Of a DNA stretch of 64,000 nucleotides, positions 16,390-24,895 are shown piece after piece (the stretch's first letter is position 1; every line of letters starts with the position of its first letter). The stretch is from Shimia isoporae (lineage in GTDB: Bacteria; Pseudomonadota; Alphaproteobacteria; Rhodobacterales; Rhodobacteraceae), in NCBI RefSeq assembly GCF_004346865.1, contig NZ_SMGR01000001.1, positions 2,232,001 through 2,296,000 of the forward strand. The letters are read 5' to 3'. Position numbers and translations under genes: made by a program. The notes under the pieces are model-generated. The model saw nothing but the letters and a program-made list of their open reading frames with translations, made no database searches and was not told the origin of the DNA.

Positions 16390-16733
16390 GCTGCGACCTC
16401 CACATCAAGCGCCACCGAAATCGCAACATTGGCGATCACAGTTGGGTTGCCATCCGGGCGCGGGACGTCCAAGCCTCCCTTGACAGGTTTTACAGTGACT
16501 TGTCCGTAGGGAAAGATTGCCGCTATGACATCAGTTTCAACGTTCTCAGGCTGCTGAACCGCCACCTCTACGGTTATGAACATTTCGGATTTGTCTTTCC
16601 CGAACAGCTCGGCAAGATTGATCGAATTATGCCACAGCGCATCCTTCACAGCCCGCGACGCGGCTTCGGTATAGTCCTGACGGCGTAGAGATGAGCCCAT
16701 ACCAAATTCAGTAAGCAAACGTTTTCTGGGCAT
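16386..16733 (-). CDS. Lin0512-family protein, copy 2 (motif changed)
   Basis: A 115-residue paralogue of the next gene; both share the pattern [IF]EFGMG-type start, QDYT-AA-RA--DA--H-SI and a C-terminal VIA-VA segment. The family motif GxGxDxHG is altered here to GMGSSLRRQD, losing Asp and Gly, so this copy may have lost or changed the chemistry kept in copy 1. The pair could form a heteromer. Its ATG shares one base with the cobO stop (TGATG), and its stop overlaps the start of copy 1, so all are translationally coupled. Function unknown. Confidence 0.78.
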   Translation of the reverse strand: MPRKRLLTEFGMGSSLRRQDYTEAASRAVKDALWHNSINLAELFGKDKSEMFITVEVAVQQPENVETDVIAAIFPYGQVTVKPVKGGLDVPRPDGNPTVIANVAISVALDVEVAA

Positions 16734-17350
16734 CAGAACTCCACCCCAGCCTGCGCCTTTATTCCATCTCTGAACGGATGTTTCAGCAACGTCATTTCCG
16801 TCACCAAATCTGCGGCCTCAATCAATTCTGGCTTTGCGTTACGTCCCGTGCACAGAACGTGTGTCATCTCCGGCTTTTCGCTGAGCAAAAAATCCACCAC
16901 GTCGTCGATATCCAGATAATCGTTGCGCAATGCGATGTTGATTTCATCGAGCATCACAAACTTGTTTGAGGGATCACGGATAAGCTCTTTAGCCAACTCC
17001 CAACCAGCCTCAGCCTTGGCAATGTCACGCTCTCGGTCCTGCGTCTCCCAGGTAAACCCCTCTCCTGAAACGTGAAATTTCACTTCTTTTGGAAAGTGCT
17101 CTTCAAGAAAAGCCCGTTCGCCAGTGGCCATCGCACCCTTAATAAACTGGACCACGGCAACCGGCATATCATGAGCGATGCAACGCATGATCATGCCGAA
17201 TCCCGACGAGGATTTACCCTTACCGGGGCCAGTGTGCACGATGATCAGACCTTTTTCCTCGGTCTTCGTAGCCATCATCCTGTCGCGAGCCGCCTTGATT
17301 TTCGCCATTTTTGCCTTGTGGCGTTCGTTCTGGTCTTCGGCCTCGGCCAT
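16733..17350 (-). CDS. cobO: Cob(I)yrinic acid a,c-diamide adenosyltransferase CobO
   Basis: A 205-residue ATP:corrinoid adenosyltransferase that attaches the 5'-deoxyadenosyl group to cobalt. The P-loop variant GPGKGKSSSGFG is near residue 45, and VAVVQFIKG, FVMLDEINIALRNDYLD and VLCTGRN are family hallmarks. The frame runs far upstream to 17875, across the riboswitch, but that part is non-coding shadow: a GGAGG site stands 7 bases before the ATG ending at 17350, and the length then matches the family. It heads the minus-strand group cobO-Lin0512-Lin0512-cobQ and diverges from the riboswitch-led operon. Confidence 0.96.
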   Translation of the reverse strand: MAEAEDQNERHKAKMAKIKAARDRMMATKTEEKGLIIVHTGPGKGKSSSGFGMIMRCIAHDMPVAVVQFIKGAMATGERAFLEEHFPKEVKFHVSGEGFTWETQDRERDIAKAEAGWELAKELIRDPSNKFVMLDEINIALRNDYLDIDDVVDFLLSEKPEMTHVLCTGRNAKPELIEAADLVTEMTLLKHPFRDGIKAQAGVEF

Positions 17351-17404
17351 TGGTAACCCTCCGTTCGTGCTTGACTCTGCCCGCATCATTGCCCATTCGG
17401 GTGG

Positions 17405-17592
17405 ACGCTGGTTCCTGTTCTTAGAGCAGGTGAAAAGGGAATGCGAAAGGGGGCCGAGATCAACCCCCAAAAGCAGCCGCCCCCGCGACCGTGACCGGAG
17501 AGGTCCGCCGCACGCCACTGGGCATAGCCCGGGAAGGCAGGCAGACCGAAGGCGAAAGCCTGAATCCGCAAGCCGGGAGACCTGCCAGCCAA
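17405..17592 (+). promoter_or_regulatory. Cobalamin riboswitch aptamer
   Basis: The plus strand shows the hallmarks of a B12 riboswitch in order: GCTGGTTCC, then AAAAGGGAATGCGAAAGG, GCCGCCCCCGCGACCGTGA, GCCACTGGGC...CCGGGAAGGC, and the B12 box AAGCCGGGAGACCTGCC ending near 17586. GCTGG near the 5' end can pair with CCAGC at 17585-17589 to close the outer stem. It should bind adenosylcobalamin and lower expression of the DUF1636-cobW-cobN operon starting at 17682. Confidence 0.93.
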
Positions 17593-17657
17593 AAAGACAT
17601 GAACCGGACGGGGTGTTTCCGGTGTCGGGCTGTCCACAGGCTTCCCGCGCTTTCCCC

Positions 17658-17673
17658 GTCCCTGCTAAGGGAC
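17658..17673 (+). promoter_or_regulatory. Hairpin hiding the Shine-Dalgarno of DUF1636 (riboswitch output)
   Basis: GTCCCT (17658-17663) and AGGGAC (17668-17673) form a perfect 6-bp stem with a GCTA loop. The 3' arm contains the AAGGGA ribosome site of the gene whose ATG is at 17682. There is no U-run, so control is most likely at translation initiation. Another short hairpin, ACCGGA/TCCGGT, lies at 17603-17623. Confidence 0.6.
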
Positions 17674-17681
17674 CGAAACAA

Positions 17682-18065
17682 ATGGCTGACGCAAACGCGC
17701 CTGTCGAACTGCTTGTCTGCATCAAATGCCGTGCAGGTATGCCGACCGACGTCGAAGGCCCTCGCCCCGGAACACAACTTTTTGAAGCGCTCAGCGCGGC
17801 TGACTTACCGGAGAACGTCACTCTAAAAGGCGTTGAGTGTTTCTCCAATTGCGACCATGGCTGCTCTGTCACCATCCGCGGTGGTGATGACCGATGGACT
17901 TATGTCTACGGCAATTTCACGGGCGCAGATGATGCCGAACTTGTGGCTGAAGGCGTCTCAAAATATGCGGCGACCACGAACGGGCTTGTCCCGTGGCGCG
18001 ACCGTTCCACCCATTTCCGCAAAAACTGCATCGCACGCATCCCCCCACTGGAGATTCCCGAATGA
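17682..18065 (+). CDS. DUF1636 metal-binding-type protein, first gene of the cobalamin operon
   Basis: A 127-residue soluble protein with five clustered Cys: C13 and C16 in LLVCIKCRAG and C53, C57 and C61 in GVECFSNCDHGC. This resembles the thioredoxin-like [2Fe-2S] ferredoxin fold and fits the DUF1636 family, described as a predicted metal-binding protein. It is the first gene after the cobalamin riboswitch and overlaps cobW by 4 bases. Handling of cobalt or supply of electrons to the corrin pathway is possible, but unproven. Frames continue upstream to 17178 through the riboswitch; the ATG at 17682 has an AAGGGA site 9 bases before it. Confidence 0.85.
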   Translation: MADANAPVELLVCIKCRAGMPTDVEGPRPGTQLFEALSAADLPENVTLKGVECFSNCDHGCSVTIRGGDDRWTYVYGNFTGADDAELVAEGVSKYAATTNGLVPWRDRSTHFRKNCIARIPPLEIPE

Positions 18066-19099
18066 GCACCCTTGAAAAACTGCCAGTCACCGTCATCACC
18101 GGGTTTCTCGGTTCCGGCAAAACGACCCTTGTGCGCAATCTGATGCAGAAGCCGCAAGGCAAGCGCCTTGCCGTTATTGTAAACGAATTCGGCGATGTAG
18201 GTGTGGACGGAGAAATTCTCAAATCCTGTGCCATTCCGGACTGCCCGGCCGAAAACATCATGGAACTCGCAAACGGTTGTATCTGCTGCACAGTGGCGGA
18301 TGACTTCATTCCAACAATCGAAGCACTGATGAAGCTGGACCCGCGTCCGGAGCATATTCTGATTGAAACGTCCGGCCTCGCATTGCCAAAACCTTTGCTC
18401 AAGGCGTTTGACTGGCCAGACATTCGCTCCAAGATCACGGTTGATGGCGTTATCGCATTGGCCGATGCCGAGGCGGTTGCCGACGGCCGCTTCGCACCAA
18501 ATGTGGCTGCAGTCGACGCCCAGCGCGAAGCCGACGAAGGCCTGGATCACGAAACGCCTTTGTCAGAGGTCTTCGAGGACCAGATCAGCTGCGCAGACAT
18601 CGTTTTGCTTACAAAACCGGACCTTGCGGGTCCGGAAGGAGTCGCGAAGGCCAAGGAAATCGTTCTGTCCGAAGCTCCGCGTCCGCTGCCAGTGGTTGAG
18701 GTAGCCGAAGGGGATGTTGATCCACGCGTGGTTCTGGGGCTGGAGGCGGCGGCAGAGGACGACATGGATGCCCGCCCCTCTCACCATGATGGCCATCACG
18801 ATCACGAGCACGACGACTTTGAAAGTGTTGTAATCGAGGTTCCAGAGCAATCCGATCCGGGAGCATTTGCTGCAAAAATCGAGAAAATGGCCAAAGATCT
18901 CAACATACTGCGAGTCAAAGGCTATGCAGCGGTTGAAGGCAAACCGATGCGTCTTCTGGTTCAGGCGGTTGGTGCGCGCGTGCGTCATCAATTCGACCGC
19001 CCGTGGAAGCCCGAAGAAGGCCGACAGGGGCGGATGGTCGTGATTGCCGAACATGATGACGTAAATGTCGATGCGATCCGCGCCGCTCTGCTAGACTAA
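18062..19099 (+). CDS. cobW: CobW, COG0523 GTPase
   Basis: A 345-residue G3E-family GTPase thought to deliver metal to the cobaltochelatase. The Walker A motif is GFLGSGKTTL near residue 15; the metal-binding CxCC is in NGCICCTV; a His/Asp-rich stretch (HHDGHHDHEHDD) near residues 240-252 may bind divalent cobalt. The C-terminal CobW domain follows (about 265-345). The ATG at 18062 overlaps the DUF1636 stop (ATGA); a longer frame from 17993 would lie inside that gene and is rejected. cobN follows after 6 bases, consistent with joint action. Confidence 0.95.
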   Translation: MSTLEKLPVTVITGFLGSGKTTLVRNLMQKPQGKRLAVIVNEFGDVGVDGEILKSCAIPDCPAENIMELANGCICCTVADDFIPTIEALMKLDPRPEHILIETSGLALPKPLLKAFDWPDIRSKITVDGVIALADAEAVADGRFAPNVAAVDAQREADEGLDHETPLSEVFEDQISCADIVLLTKPDLAGPEGVAKAKEIVLSEAPRPLPVVEVAEGDVDPRVVLGLEAAAEDDMDARPSHHDGHHDHEHDDFESVVIEVPEQSDPGAFAAKIEKMAKDLNILRVKGYAAVEGKPMRLLVQAVGARVRHQFDRPWKPEEGRQGRMVVIAEHDDVNVDAIRAALLD

Positions 19100-19105
19100 G
19101 CTACC

Positions 19106-22100
19106 ATGCACGTCGTCTTTCGCGAAAGCCATGGCCTTGACGAGGCTGAAACCCCGATTGACCTGGGCCAGTCCCCGGCCGATTTGGTGGTGCTGTCCTT
19201 TTCTGACAGTGACCTTGGTGCTTTCGCGGCAGGCTGGCACCGGGCGAAAGGAGATCTTCCCACCCTCAGGCTGGCAAATCTGACGGCGCTGAAACATCCT
19301 CTGTCAGTCGACACTTATGTTGAACAAACGCTGTCAGGCGCCAAAGCTATCCTGATCCGCCTGATCGGTGGAATTTCGTATTGGCAGTACGGCATTCAGC
19401 AGGTGCAGGCTTTGTGCGAGAAAAAAGGCATCGCGCTGGCAGTGTTGCCAGCGGACGGTCGGCCTGATGAGCGGTTGGACGAAGTCTCCACCCTACCCGC
19501 CTCGACGCTTCACCGCCTGACGCACCTTTGTGACACCGGCGGCGCGATTGCCGCGCAGGCCGCATTGGCGCAATTGGCGCTCGCGGCAGGGCTCTATGCA
19601 CGTCCCGTGCCAGGTTCCAAGGCTTTGCCCAACCATGGTGGCTGGACACCTGAGAACGGGCTCACCGATCCACTCGCGGATCGGAGCCCAAACAAACCGC
19701 TGGTCGCCATAACCTTTTACAGAGCATACGTAAGCGCTGCGGACACTGCCCCGATCGAAGCAATGTTTGCAGAGTTCAAGGCGCGTGGCTTTGACGTTGT
19801 GGGGCTGTTTGCGCCCTCTCTGAAGGTACCTGAATCAGCGCAATGGCTTGCCCAAACCCTTAGCGCGCTCTCACCAGTGGCAATCGTGAACGCTACTTCC
19901 TTTTCCGGCAAGGGGGATGATGGGACATCCCCGCTGGATGCAACGGATGCTCCGGTTTTTCAGGTTGCCCTCTCGACGTCGCGGAAAAAAGCATGGGCAG
20001 AAGCCGAACGCGGTCTTGCTCCAGCGGATCTTGCAATGCACGTGGTTCTGCCTGAAGTAGACGGCCGCCTGTTTGCCGGTGTCAGCTCATTCAAGGAGCC
20101 AGGTAAAAAAGACGCAGCGCTAGAATATTCACGCTTTGCCCATCGCGCCGTCCCTGATCGCGTTTCGGCCATCGTAAGCAAGGTCGAGCGCTGGGTGCGG
20201 CTCGGAAAACAGGAAAACGAGGACAAACAGATCGCGTGTGTTCTGAGCACGTACCCGGGCAAAGACTGGAATATGGCCCATGCGGTTGGTCTCGATCCGC
20301 TAGCGAGCGTAGACGCTATTCTTGAAGACCTGTCGCAAGCCGGATTTCAGCTTGATCCAGAAAAGTCTGCAAACCTCGAAAATCGCCTGCTTGAAGAAAC
20401 CCTTGCTTGGTCTTTGACAGACTATCAAAAGGCACTGGAAGTGTTACCGCCCTCCCTAGCGAAGGCTCTTGAGAGCGCGTGGGGGGCACCAGAAAATGAC
20501 CCACGTTTTTCCGCGGGAGCGTTCCATTTTCACGCGGTTCAGAGCGGAAATGCCTTGATTGCACTTCAACCAGAGCGCGGATCTGATCAACTGCGCGAGG
20601 ACGAATACCACGACCTCTCACGCGTCCCCCGCCACAGCTATGTAGCCTTCTACCTCTGGATACGGCAGGAACTTGAAATCGATGCTCTGGTTCACATCGG
20701 CGCCCATGGAACCCTTGAATGGCTTCCGGGAAAGTCCGTCGCACTGTCGGGCGAGTGTTGGCCAGAAGCGCTGATTGGCGACCTTCCTGTAATATACCCC
20801 TTCATCGTCAACGACCCCGGAGAGGCCGCTCAGGCCAAACGGCGCATTAACGCGCTCACTTTGGGGCATGTTCCGCCGCCGTTAAAAACGTCTGCGACAC
20901 CGGAAAGGTTCGCGCGCCTGGAAACTTTGCTCGACGAGTTTTCCAATGCAGACGGACTTGATCCGAAGCGCCGAGATCGATTGCAAGCCGACATTCGCGA
21001 GGAAGCTGAAGCGCTCGGCCTTCAAGCTGAGTTGGGATTGGACGACGCCACTTCTCTGGCAGAGGCAATCACTCGGATTGACACGTTTGTTTGCGACATC
21101 AAAGAAAGCCAGTTCGGCGATGGCCTGCATATTTTCGGACGTGCCCCGGAACACCCTGGTGGTTTTGATGCTGTACCTTCAGCCAGCGCCGAACGTCACG
21201 CGCTGCTGCGCGCATTGAGCGGTAAACGCATTGAAGCCGGTCCTTCAGGCTCGCCCTATCGTGGTCGGCAGGACGTTCTGCCCACTGGTCGCAACCTTTA
21301 CACAACTGACCCAAGATCGGTCCCGTCCCGCTCGGCATATGCCCAAGGCGTGAAACTCGCCGAGGAACTCGTCCGTCGCCATCTTCAGGAAGAAGGTGAC
21401 TATCCCAAAAACCTCATCGTAGATCTTTGGGGTTCTGCCACGATGCGAACAGCCGGCGAAGAGTTTGCGATGGCCTTGCACCTTTTGGGCGCCAAACCCG
21501 TGTGGGACCAAGGCTCTGAGCGCGTGTCAGGGGTGGAAATATTGCCAATCGCGCTTATGGAGCGTCCCCGAATTGACGTGACTTTGCGCGTGTCCGGATT
21601 GTTCCGCGATGTATTCCCCACGCTTTCCACACTCTTCGGACAAGCGGTCAAAGCCTTGGCCGAACGCGATGAAGCCACCGACTGGAACCCGTTCGCTGGC
21701 CGCGTCACGGCCCCACGCGTTTATGGCCCCGCGCCAGGCAGCTATGGCCTAGGCATAGGGCACGAGATCGAGAACTACTCCGAAGAGGGTCGCAAGGCAG
21801 CTGGCGAAGCTTGGCTGGATGCCTCCTCCTACGCGTTGGACACCGGCGAAATCACTAAGGATGCTGAAGGTATTCGAGCTTTGGTAGGAGCAGCCGACAG
21901 CTTTGTGCATCTGCAGGACTTACCGGAGACCGACGTATTGATCGCCAGTGACTACGCTGCCCACGAGGCAGGCTTTGCCGCCGCGCAGGCGATCACCGGT
22001 GGAAGCGCTAACCTTTATCATGTGGACAACACCAACCCCGCAAATCCACGAGCTCGCAGCCTGACCGAAGAAATCGCGCGAGTTGTGCACGCCAGAGCAA

Positions 22101-22396
22101 CTAATCCGGAATGGTTGGCCGGCATGATGCGTCACCGCTTCCGGGGTGGCGCGGAAATTGCTGCCACCCTCGATCACATGGCGGCATTTGCAAATCTTGC
22201 AGGAGCGGTTCCGCCCCAGCTTTTTGACGCCTACCATGATGCGACTCTCGGCAGTGCCGAGATCGTCGCGTTCCTAGAACGTGAGAACCCTCGGGCCCTC
22301 GCTGCAATGCGAGACCGTTTCGCCGCCTTGCATGAAGCAGGTCTTTGGATCACACGCCGGAACTCCATTCTTGCTGATTTGGAGAATGCGTCATGA
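19106..22396 (+). CDS. cobN: Cobaltochelatase large subunit CobN
   Basis: A 1096-residue protein, the largest in the window. It is the substrate-binding subunit of the aerobic ATP-dependent cobaltochelatase, which inserts cobalt into hydrogenobyrinic acid a,c-diamide together with CobS and CobT (neither is in this window). Typical CobN/magnesium-chelatase H segments are AHGTLEWLPGKSVALSGECW, NLIVDLWGSATMRTAGEEFA and GSYGLGIGHEIENYSEEG. It is shorter than the Pseudomonas denitrificans protein (1275 residues, from memory), with loss mainly in the N-terminal half as far as can be judged. It overlaps cobG by 4 bases. Confidence 0.96.
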   Translation: MHVVFRESHGLDEAETPIDLGQSPADLVVLSFSDSDLGAFAAGWHRAKGDLPTLRLANLTALKHPLSVDTYVEQTLSGAKAILIRLIGGISYWQYGIQQVQALCEKKGIALAVLPADGRPDERLDEVSTLPASTLHRLTHLCDTGGAIAAQAALAQLALAAGLYARPVPGSKALPNHGGWTPENGLTDPLADRSPNKPLVAITFYRAYVSAADTAPIEAMFAEFKARGFDVVGLFAPSLKVPESAQWLAQTLSALSPVAIVNATSFSGKGDDGTSPLDATDAPVFQVALSTSRKKAWAEAERGLAPADLAMHVVLPEVDGRLFAGVSSFKEPGKKDAALEYSRFAHRAVPDRVSAIVSKVERWVRLGKQENEDKQIACVLSTYPGKDWNMAHAVGLDPLASVDAILEDLSQAGFQLDPEKSANLENRLLEETLAWSLTDYQKALEVLPPSLAKALESAWGAPENDPRFSAGAFHFHAVQSGNALIALQPERGSDQLREDEYHDLSRVPRHSYVAFYLWIRQELEIDALVHIGAHGTLEWLPGKSVALSGECWPEALIGDLPVIYPFIVNDPGEAAQAKRRINALTLGHVPPPLKTSATPERFARLETLLDEFSNADGLDPKRRDRLQADIREEAEALGLQAELGLDDATSLAEAITRIDTFVCDIKESQFGDGLHIFGRAPEHPGGFDAVPSASAERHALLRALSGKRIEAGPSGSPYRGRQDVLPTGRNLYTTDPRSVPSRSAYAQGVKLAEELVRRHLQEEGDYPKNLIVDLWGSATMRTAGEEFAMALHLLGAKPVWDQGSERVSGVEILPIALMERPRIDVTLRVSGLFRDVFPTLSTLFGQAVKALAERDEATDWNPFAGRVTAPRVYGPAPGSYGLGIGHEIENYSEEGRKAAGEAWLDASSYALDTGEITKDAEGIRALVGAADSFVHLQDLPETDVLIASDYAAHEAGFAAAQAITGGSANLYHVDNTNPANPRARSLTEEIARVVHARATNPEWLAGMMRHRFRGGAEIAATLDHMAAFANLAGAVPPQLFDAYHDATLGSAEIVAFLERENPRALAAMRDRFAALHEAGLWITRRNSILADLENAS

Positions 22397-23538
22397 CATC
22401 GGAACCAGACCGTTCCCTTGCCAAAGGCTGGTGCCCGGGCGCCTTCACGCCAATGATGTCCGGCGACGGTTTGGTCGTTCGCGTCCGCCCCGTGATGGCG
22501 CGCCTGAGCCAACAGCAAGTCTTTGGACTTTGTGAGATCGCTCTGGAGCTCGGCTCGGGTTTGATCGACCTGACCAGTCGGGCAAACCTTCAAATCCGTG
22601 GCGTGACAGAAACCGACCACGAACGCGTCCTGCAACGTCTCGACGATCTGGGCCTTTTGCCCGACGAACCGGATCTGGAAGCCCGTAGAAATTTTCTGAT
22701 TCCACCGATGTGGCGCGTAAACGATGCCGCGCACAGAATTGCTCTGGACTTGATGCAACGCCTGGCTGAGTTTCCGGAACTGCCAGCCAAAATGGGCTTT
22801 GCAATCGACACAGGTCCGTCGCCAGTATTCGCCCGCAGCTCCGCTGACTTCCGAATTGAACGCACCGCCGACGGGTCATTGATGCTCCGAGCTGACGGGG
22901 CCTCAAGAGGACGTCTGGTTACTGTAGATTCTGCCGTGGACAGCACGTTGGAAATGGCCGAATGGTTCGTGGCGACGGGTGGATCTGAAAATCGCCGTAT
23001 GGCGCGCCATGTTTCGCTCACGCAAATGCCGGCGGAATGGCAAGCGGTACTTCCGGCATCGAATGCTTCGCCAATTGTCCCCGGCCCATCAGAACTTGGA
23101 GCTGTTTTTGGTGTCGCCTTTGGTCAGATTTCCGCAAAATCGTTGATGCATCTTTCCGAGGCAACAAGAGCCACAGCGATGCGCGTTACGCCATGGCGCA
23201 TGTTTTTACTCGAAGGCACCGACGTAACCCAGACGTCAGAGTTCATCTGTGACGCAGACGATCCGCTCCTGACAATTGATGCATGTCCCGGTACCCCTTT
23301 TTGCACTTCAGCAAGCGTCGAAACCAGATCTGTGGCGAGACAGCTTGCACGACACAAAACCACTGCACTGCATGTCTCGGGCTGCGCCAAGGGCTGCGCG
23401 CGTCCGAGGGTTTGCGCAACCACTCTTGTTGGACGTGACGGCAGGTTTGACCTTGTCCAGAACGGCACCCCATGGGATCACCCCACCCGAACCGGCCTAG
23501 CGCCTGACACCCTCATCGACGCTTTGGGAGAGCTTTGA
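22393..23538 (+). CDS. cobG: Precorrin-3B synthase CobG
   Basis: A 381-residue mono-oxygenase of the nitrite/sulphite reductase fold that turns precorrin-3A into precorrin-3B using O2; it marks the aerobic cobalamin pathway. The cysteines for the 4Fe-4S cluster are seen in CPGTPFCTSASVETR and HVSGCAKGCARPRVCA. The N-terminal half has the ferredoxin-like substrate domain (GSGLIDLTSRANLQIRGV). The start ATG overlaps the cobN stop and the stop shares a base with the cobH start. Confidence 0.94.
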   Translation: MTSEPDRSLAKGWCPGAFTPMMSGDGLVVRVRPVMARLSQQQVFGLCEIALELGSGLIDLTSRANLQIRGVTETDHERVLQRLDDLGLLPDEPDLEARRNFLIPPMWRVNDAAHRIALDLMQRLAEFPELPAKMGFAIDTGPSPVFARSSADFRIERTADGSLMLRADGASRGRLVTVDSAVDSTLEMAEWFVATGGSENRRMARHVSLTQMPAEWQAVLPASNASPIVPGPSELGAVFGVAFGQISAKSLMHLSEATRATAMRVTPWRMFLLEGTDVTQTSEFICDADDPLLTIDACPGTPFCTSASVETRSVARQLARHKTTALHVSGCAKGCARPRVCATTLVGRDGRFDLVQNGTPWDHPTRTGLAPDTLIDALGEL

Positions 23539-24167
23539 TGCCATACGAATACGAAAAAAACGGTCAGGCGATCTACGACGAAAGCTTTGCCACCATCCGG
23601 CGCGAAGCGGACTTGGATCGGTTTGACAGTGACGAGGAACAAGTTGTGGTGCGCATGATTCATGCTGCCGGTATGGTCGGCTTGGAAAATCACGTTAAAT
23701 TCACGCCTGGCATGGTGGCTGCATCACGTACCGCGATGGAGAATGGCGCTCCGATCTTTTGCGACGCCCGCATGGTCAGCGAAGGCGTCACCCGCCCTCG
23801 CCTGCCCGCGGATAACGAAGTGATCTGCACCCTTCACGCCGACGGAATCTACGAACTCGCCGCGAAAATTGGCAACACACGCTCCGCGGCCGCTCTGGAG
23901 CATTGGCGCGATAGACTTGGCGGCGCCATCGTCGCCATCGGCAACGCGCCGACAGCACTGTTTCACCTCCTGAACATGCTGGAAGACCCCGACTGCCCGC
24001 GGCCGGCGGCGATAATCGGTTGTCCGGTGGGATTTGTTGGAGCCATGGAAAGCAAGGACGCCCTTTGGGCCGACCAGCCTGTACCCTGCATGATTGTGGA
24101 GGGCCGGCTCGGTGGTTCTGCAATGACCGTTGCTGCAATCAACGCCATCGCGAGCCGAAAGGAATGA
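23538..24167 (+). CDS. cobH: Precorrin-8X methylmutase CobH
   Basis: A 209-residue enzyme that moves a methyl from C11 to C12 of precorrin-8X, giving hydrogenobyrinic acid. The catalytic His is at residue 42 in VRMIHAAGMVGLENHVKFTP; GCPVGFVGAMESKDAL and GSAMTVAAINAIA are family signatures. The frame is open from a TTG at 23535; the ATG at 23538 is preferred because it shares one base with the cobG stop (TGATG) and has GGAG upstream. cobI overlaps by 4 bases. Confidence 0.95.
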   Translation: MPYEYEKNGQAIYDESFATIRREADLDRFDSDEEQVVVRMIHAAGMVGLENHVKFTPGMVAASRTAMENGAPIFCDARMVSEGVTRPRLPADNEVICTLHADGIYELAAKIGNTRSAAALEHWRDRLGGAIVAIGNAPTALFHLLNMLEDPDCPRPAAIIGCPVGFVGAMESKDALWADQPVPCMIVEGRLGGSAMTVAAINAIASRKE

Positions 24168-24895
24168 GTACGACTGGAACAATCCACGGTGTCGGGCTCG
24201 GACCAGGCGATCCCGACTTGATGAGTGTTCGCGCCCATCGCCTTTTGAAGAGTGCAAAACACGTGGCGTTTTTCCGCAAAGCCGGACGCAAAGGGCAGGC
24301 CCGCCAGATTGTGGAGGGCATACTGCCCGACACGGTGATCGAGTTTCCGATGGAATACCCGGTCACAACAGAAATTCCACTATCTGATCCACGCTACAAC
24401 CAAGCCTTGTCGACATTCTACGAGGAGGTAACACAGCACCTCATTGGTCTTGCAAAGTCCGGCGACGACGTGGTTGTCCTTTGCGAAGGTGATCCATTCT
24501 TTTACGGATCCTTCATGCACCTTTATGCACGCTTGCGCGACGTTGTTCCTGTCGAAGTTGTTCCGGCCATCACGGGCATGTCCGGCGCTTGGACAGCCAC
24601 AGAAACGCCAATCACTTGGGGCGATGACGTCCTCACAGTTCTTATGGCGACCCTCGATGAGACCAAACTCACCCACCACATTGCCGAAACCGATGCGCTG
24701 GTGGTTATGAAAATTGGCACAAACTTCGAAAAGGTCGTGCGCGCTCTAAAAGCTGCCGGTCGCTTTGATGACGCATGGATTGTACAGTACGCCACCATGC
24801 CGAAACAGAACGTCATCAAACTCAGCGAGATGACCGAGGACGTAACTCCGTACTTTTCGATCATCGTCGTGCACGGACAAGGACGACGCCCGTGA
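24164..24895 (+). CDS. cobI: Precorrin-2 C20-methyltransferase CobI
   Basis: A 243-residue SAM-dependent methyltransferase of the tetrapyrrole family (CobA/CbiF fold). The N-terminal GVGLGPGDPDLMSVRAHRLL and the later VVLCEGDPFFYGSFMHLYAR are typical of C20-methyltransferases. The ATG at 24164 overlaps the cobH stop (ATGA) and follows AAAGGA; an upstream open stretch to 24020 lies inside cobH. It ends in a GTGA overlap with cobJ. Confidence 0.95.
   Translation: MSTTGTIHGVGLGPGDPDLMSVRAHRLLKSAKHVAFFRKAGRKGQARQIVEGILPDTVIEFPMEYPVTTEIPLSDPRYNQALSTFYEEVTQHLIGLAKSGDDVVVLCEGDPFFYGSFMHLYARLRDVVPVEVVPAITGMSGAWTATETPITWGDDVLTVLMATLDETKLTHHIAETDALVVMKIGTNFEKVVRALKAAGRFDDAWIVQYATMPKQNVIKLSEMTEDVTPYFSIIVVHGQGRRP

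Larger units (their letters stand above)
17351..17681. other. Intergenic region between divergent cob operons
   Basis: These 331 bases hold the plus-strand cobalamin riboswitch and its expression platform. TTGACT at 17371-17376 is placed correctly for a -35 element of a transcript starting just before the riboswitch, but the -10 region is weak. Any promoter for the minus-strand cobO group must overlap the riboswitch DNA or the short 17351-17404 stretch. Confidence 0.6.

Noticed and set aside
17351-17875. N-terminal extension of CobO and plus-strand frames across the riboswitch
   Set aside because: These frames cross a structured RNA element; proper ribosome sites and family lengths place the true starts at 17350 (cobO) and 17682 (DUF1636).
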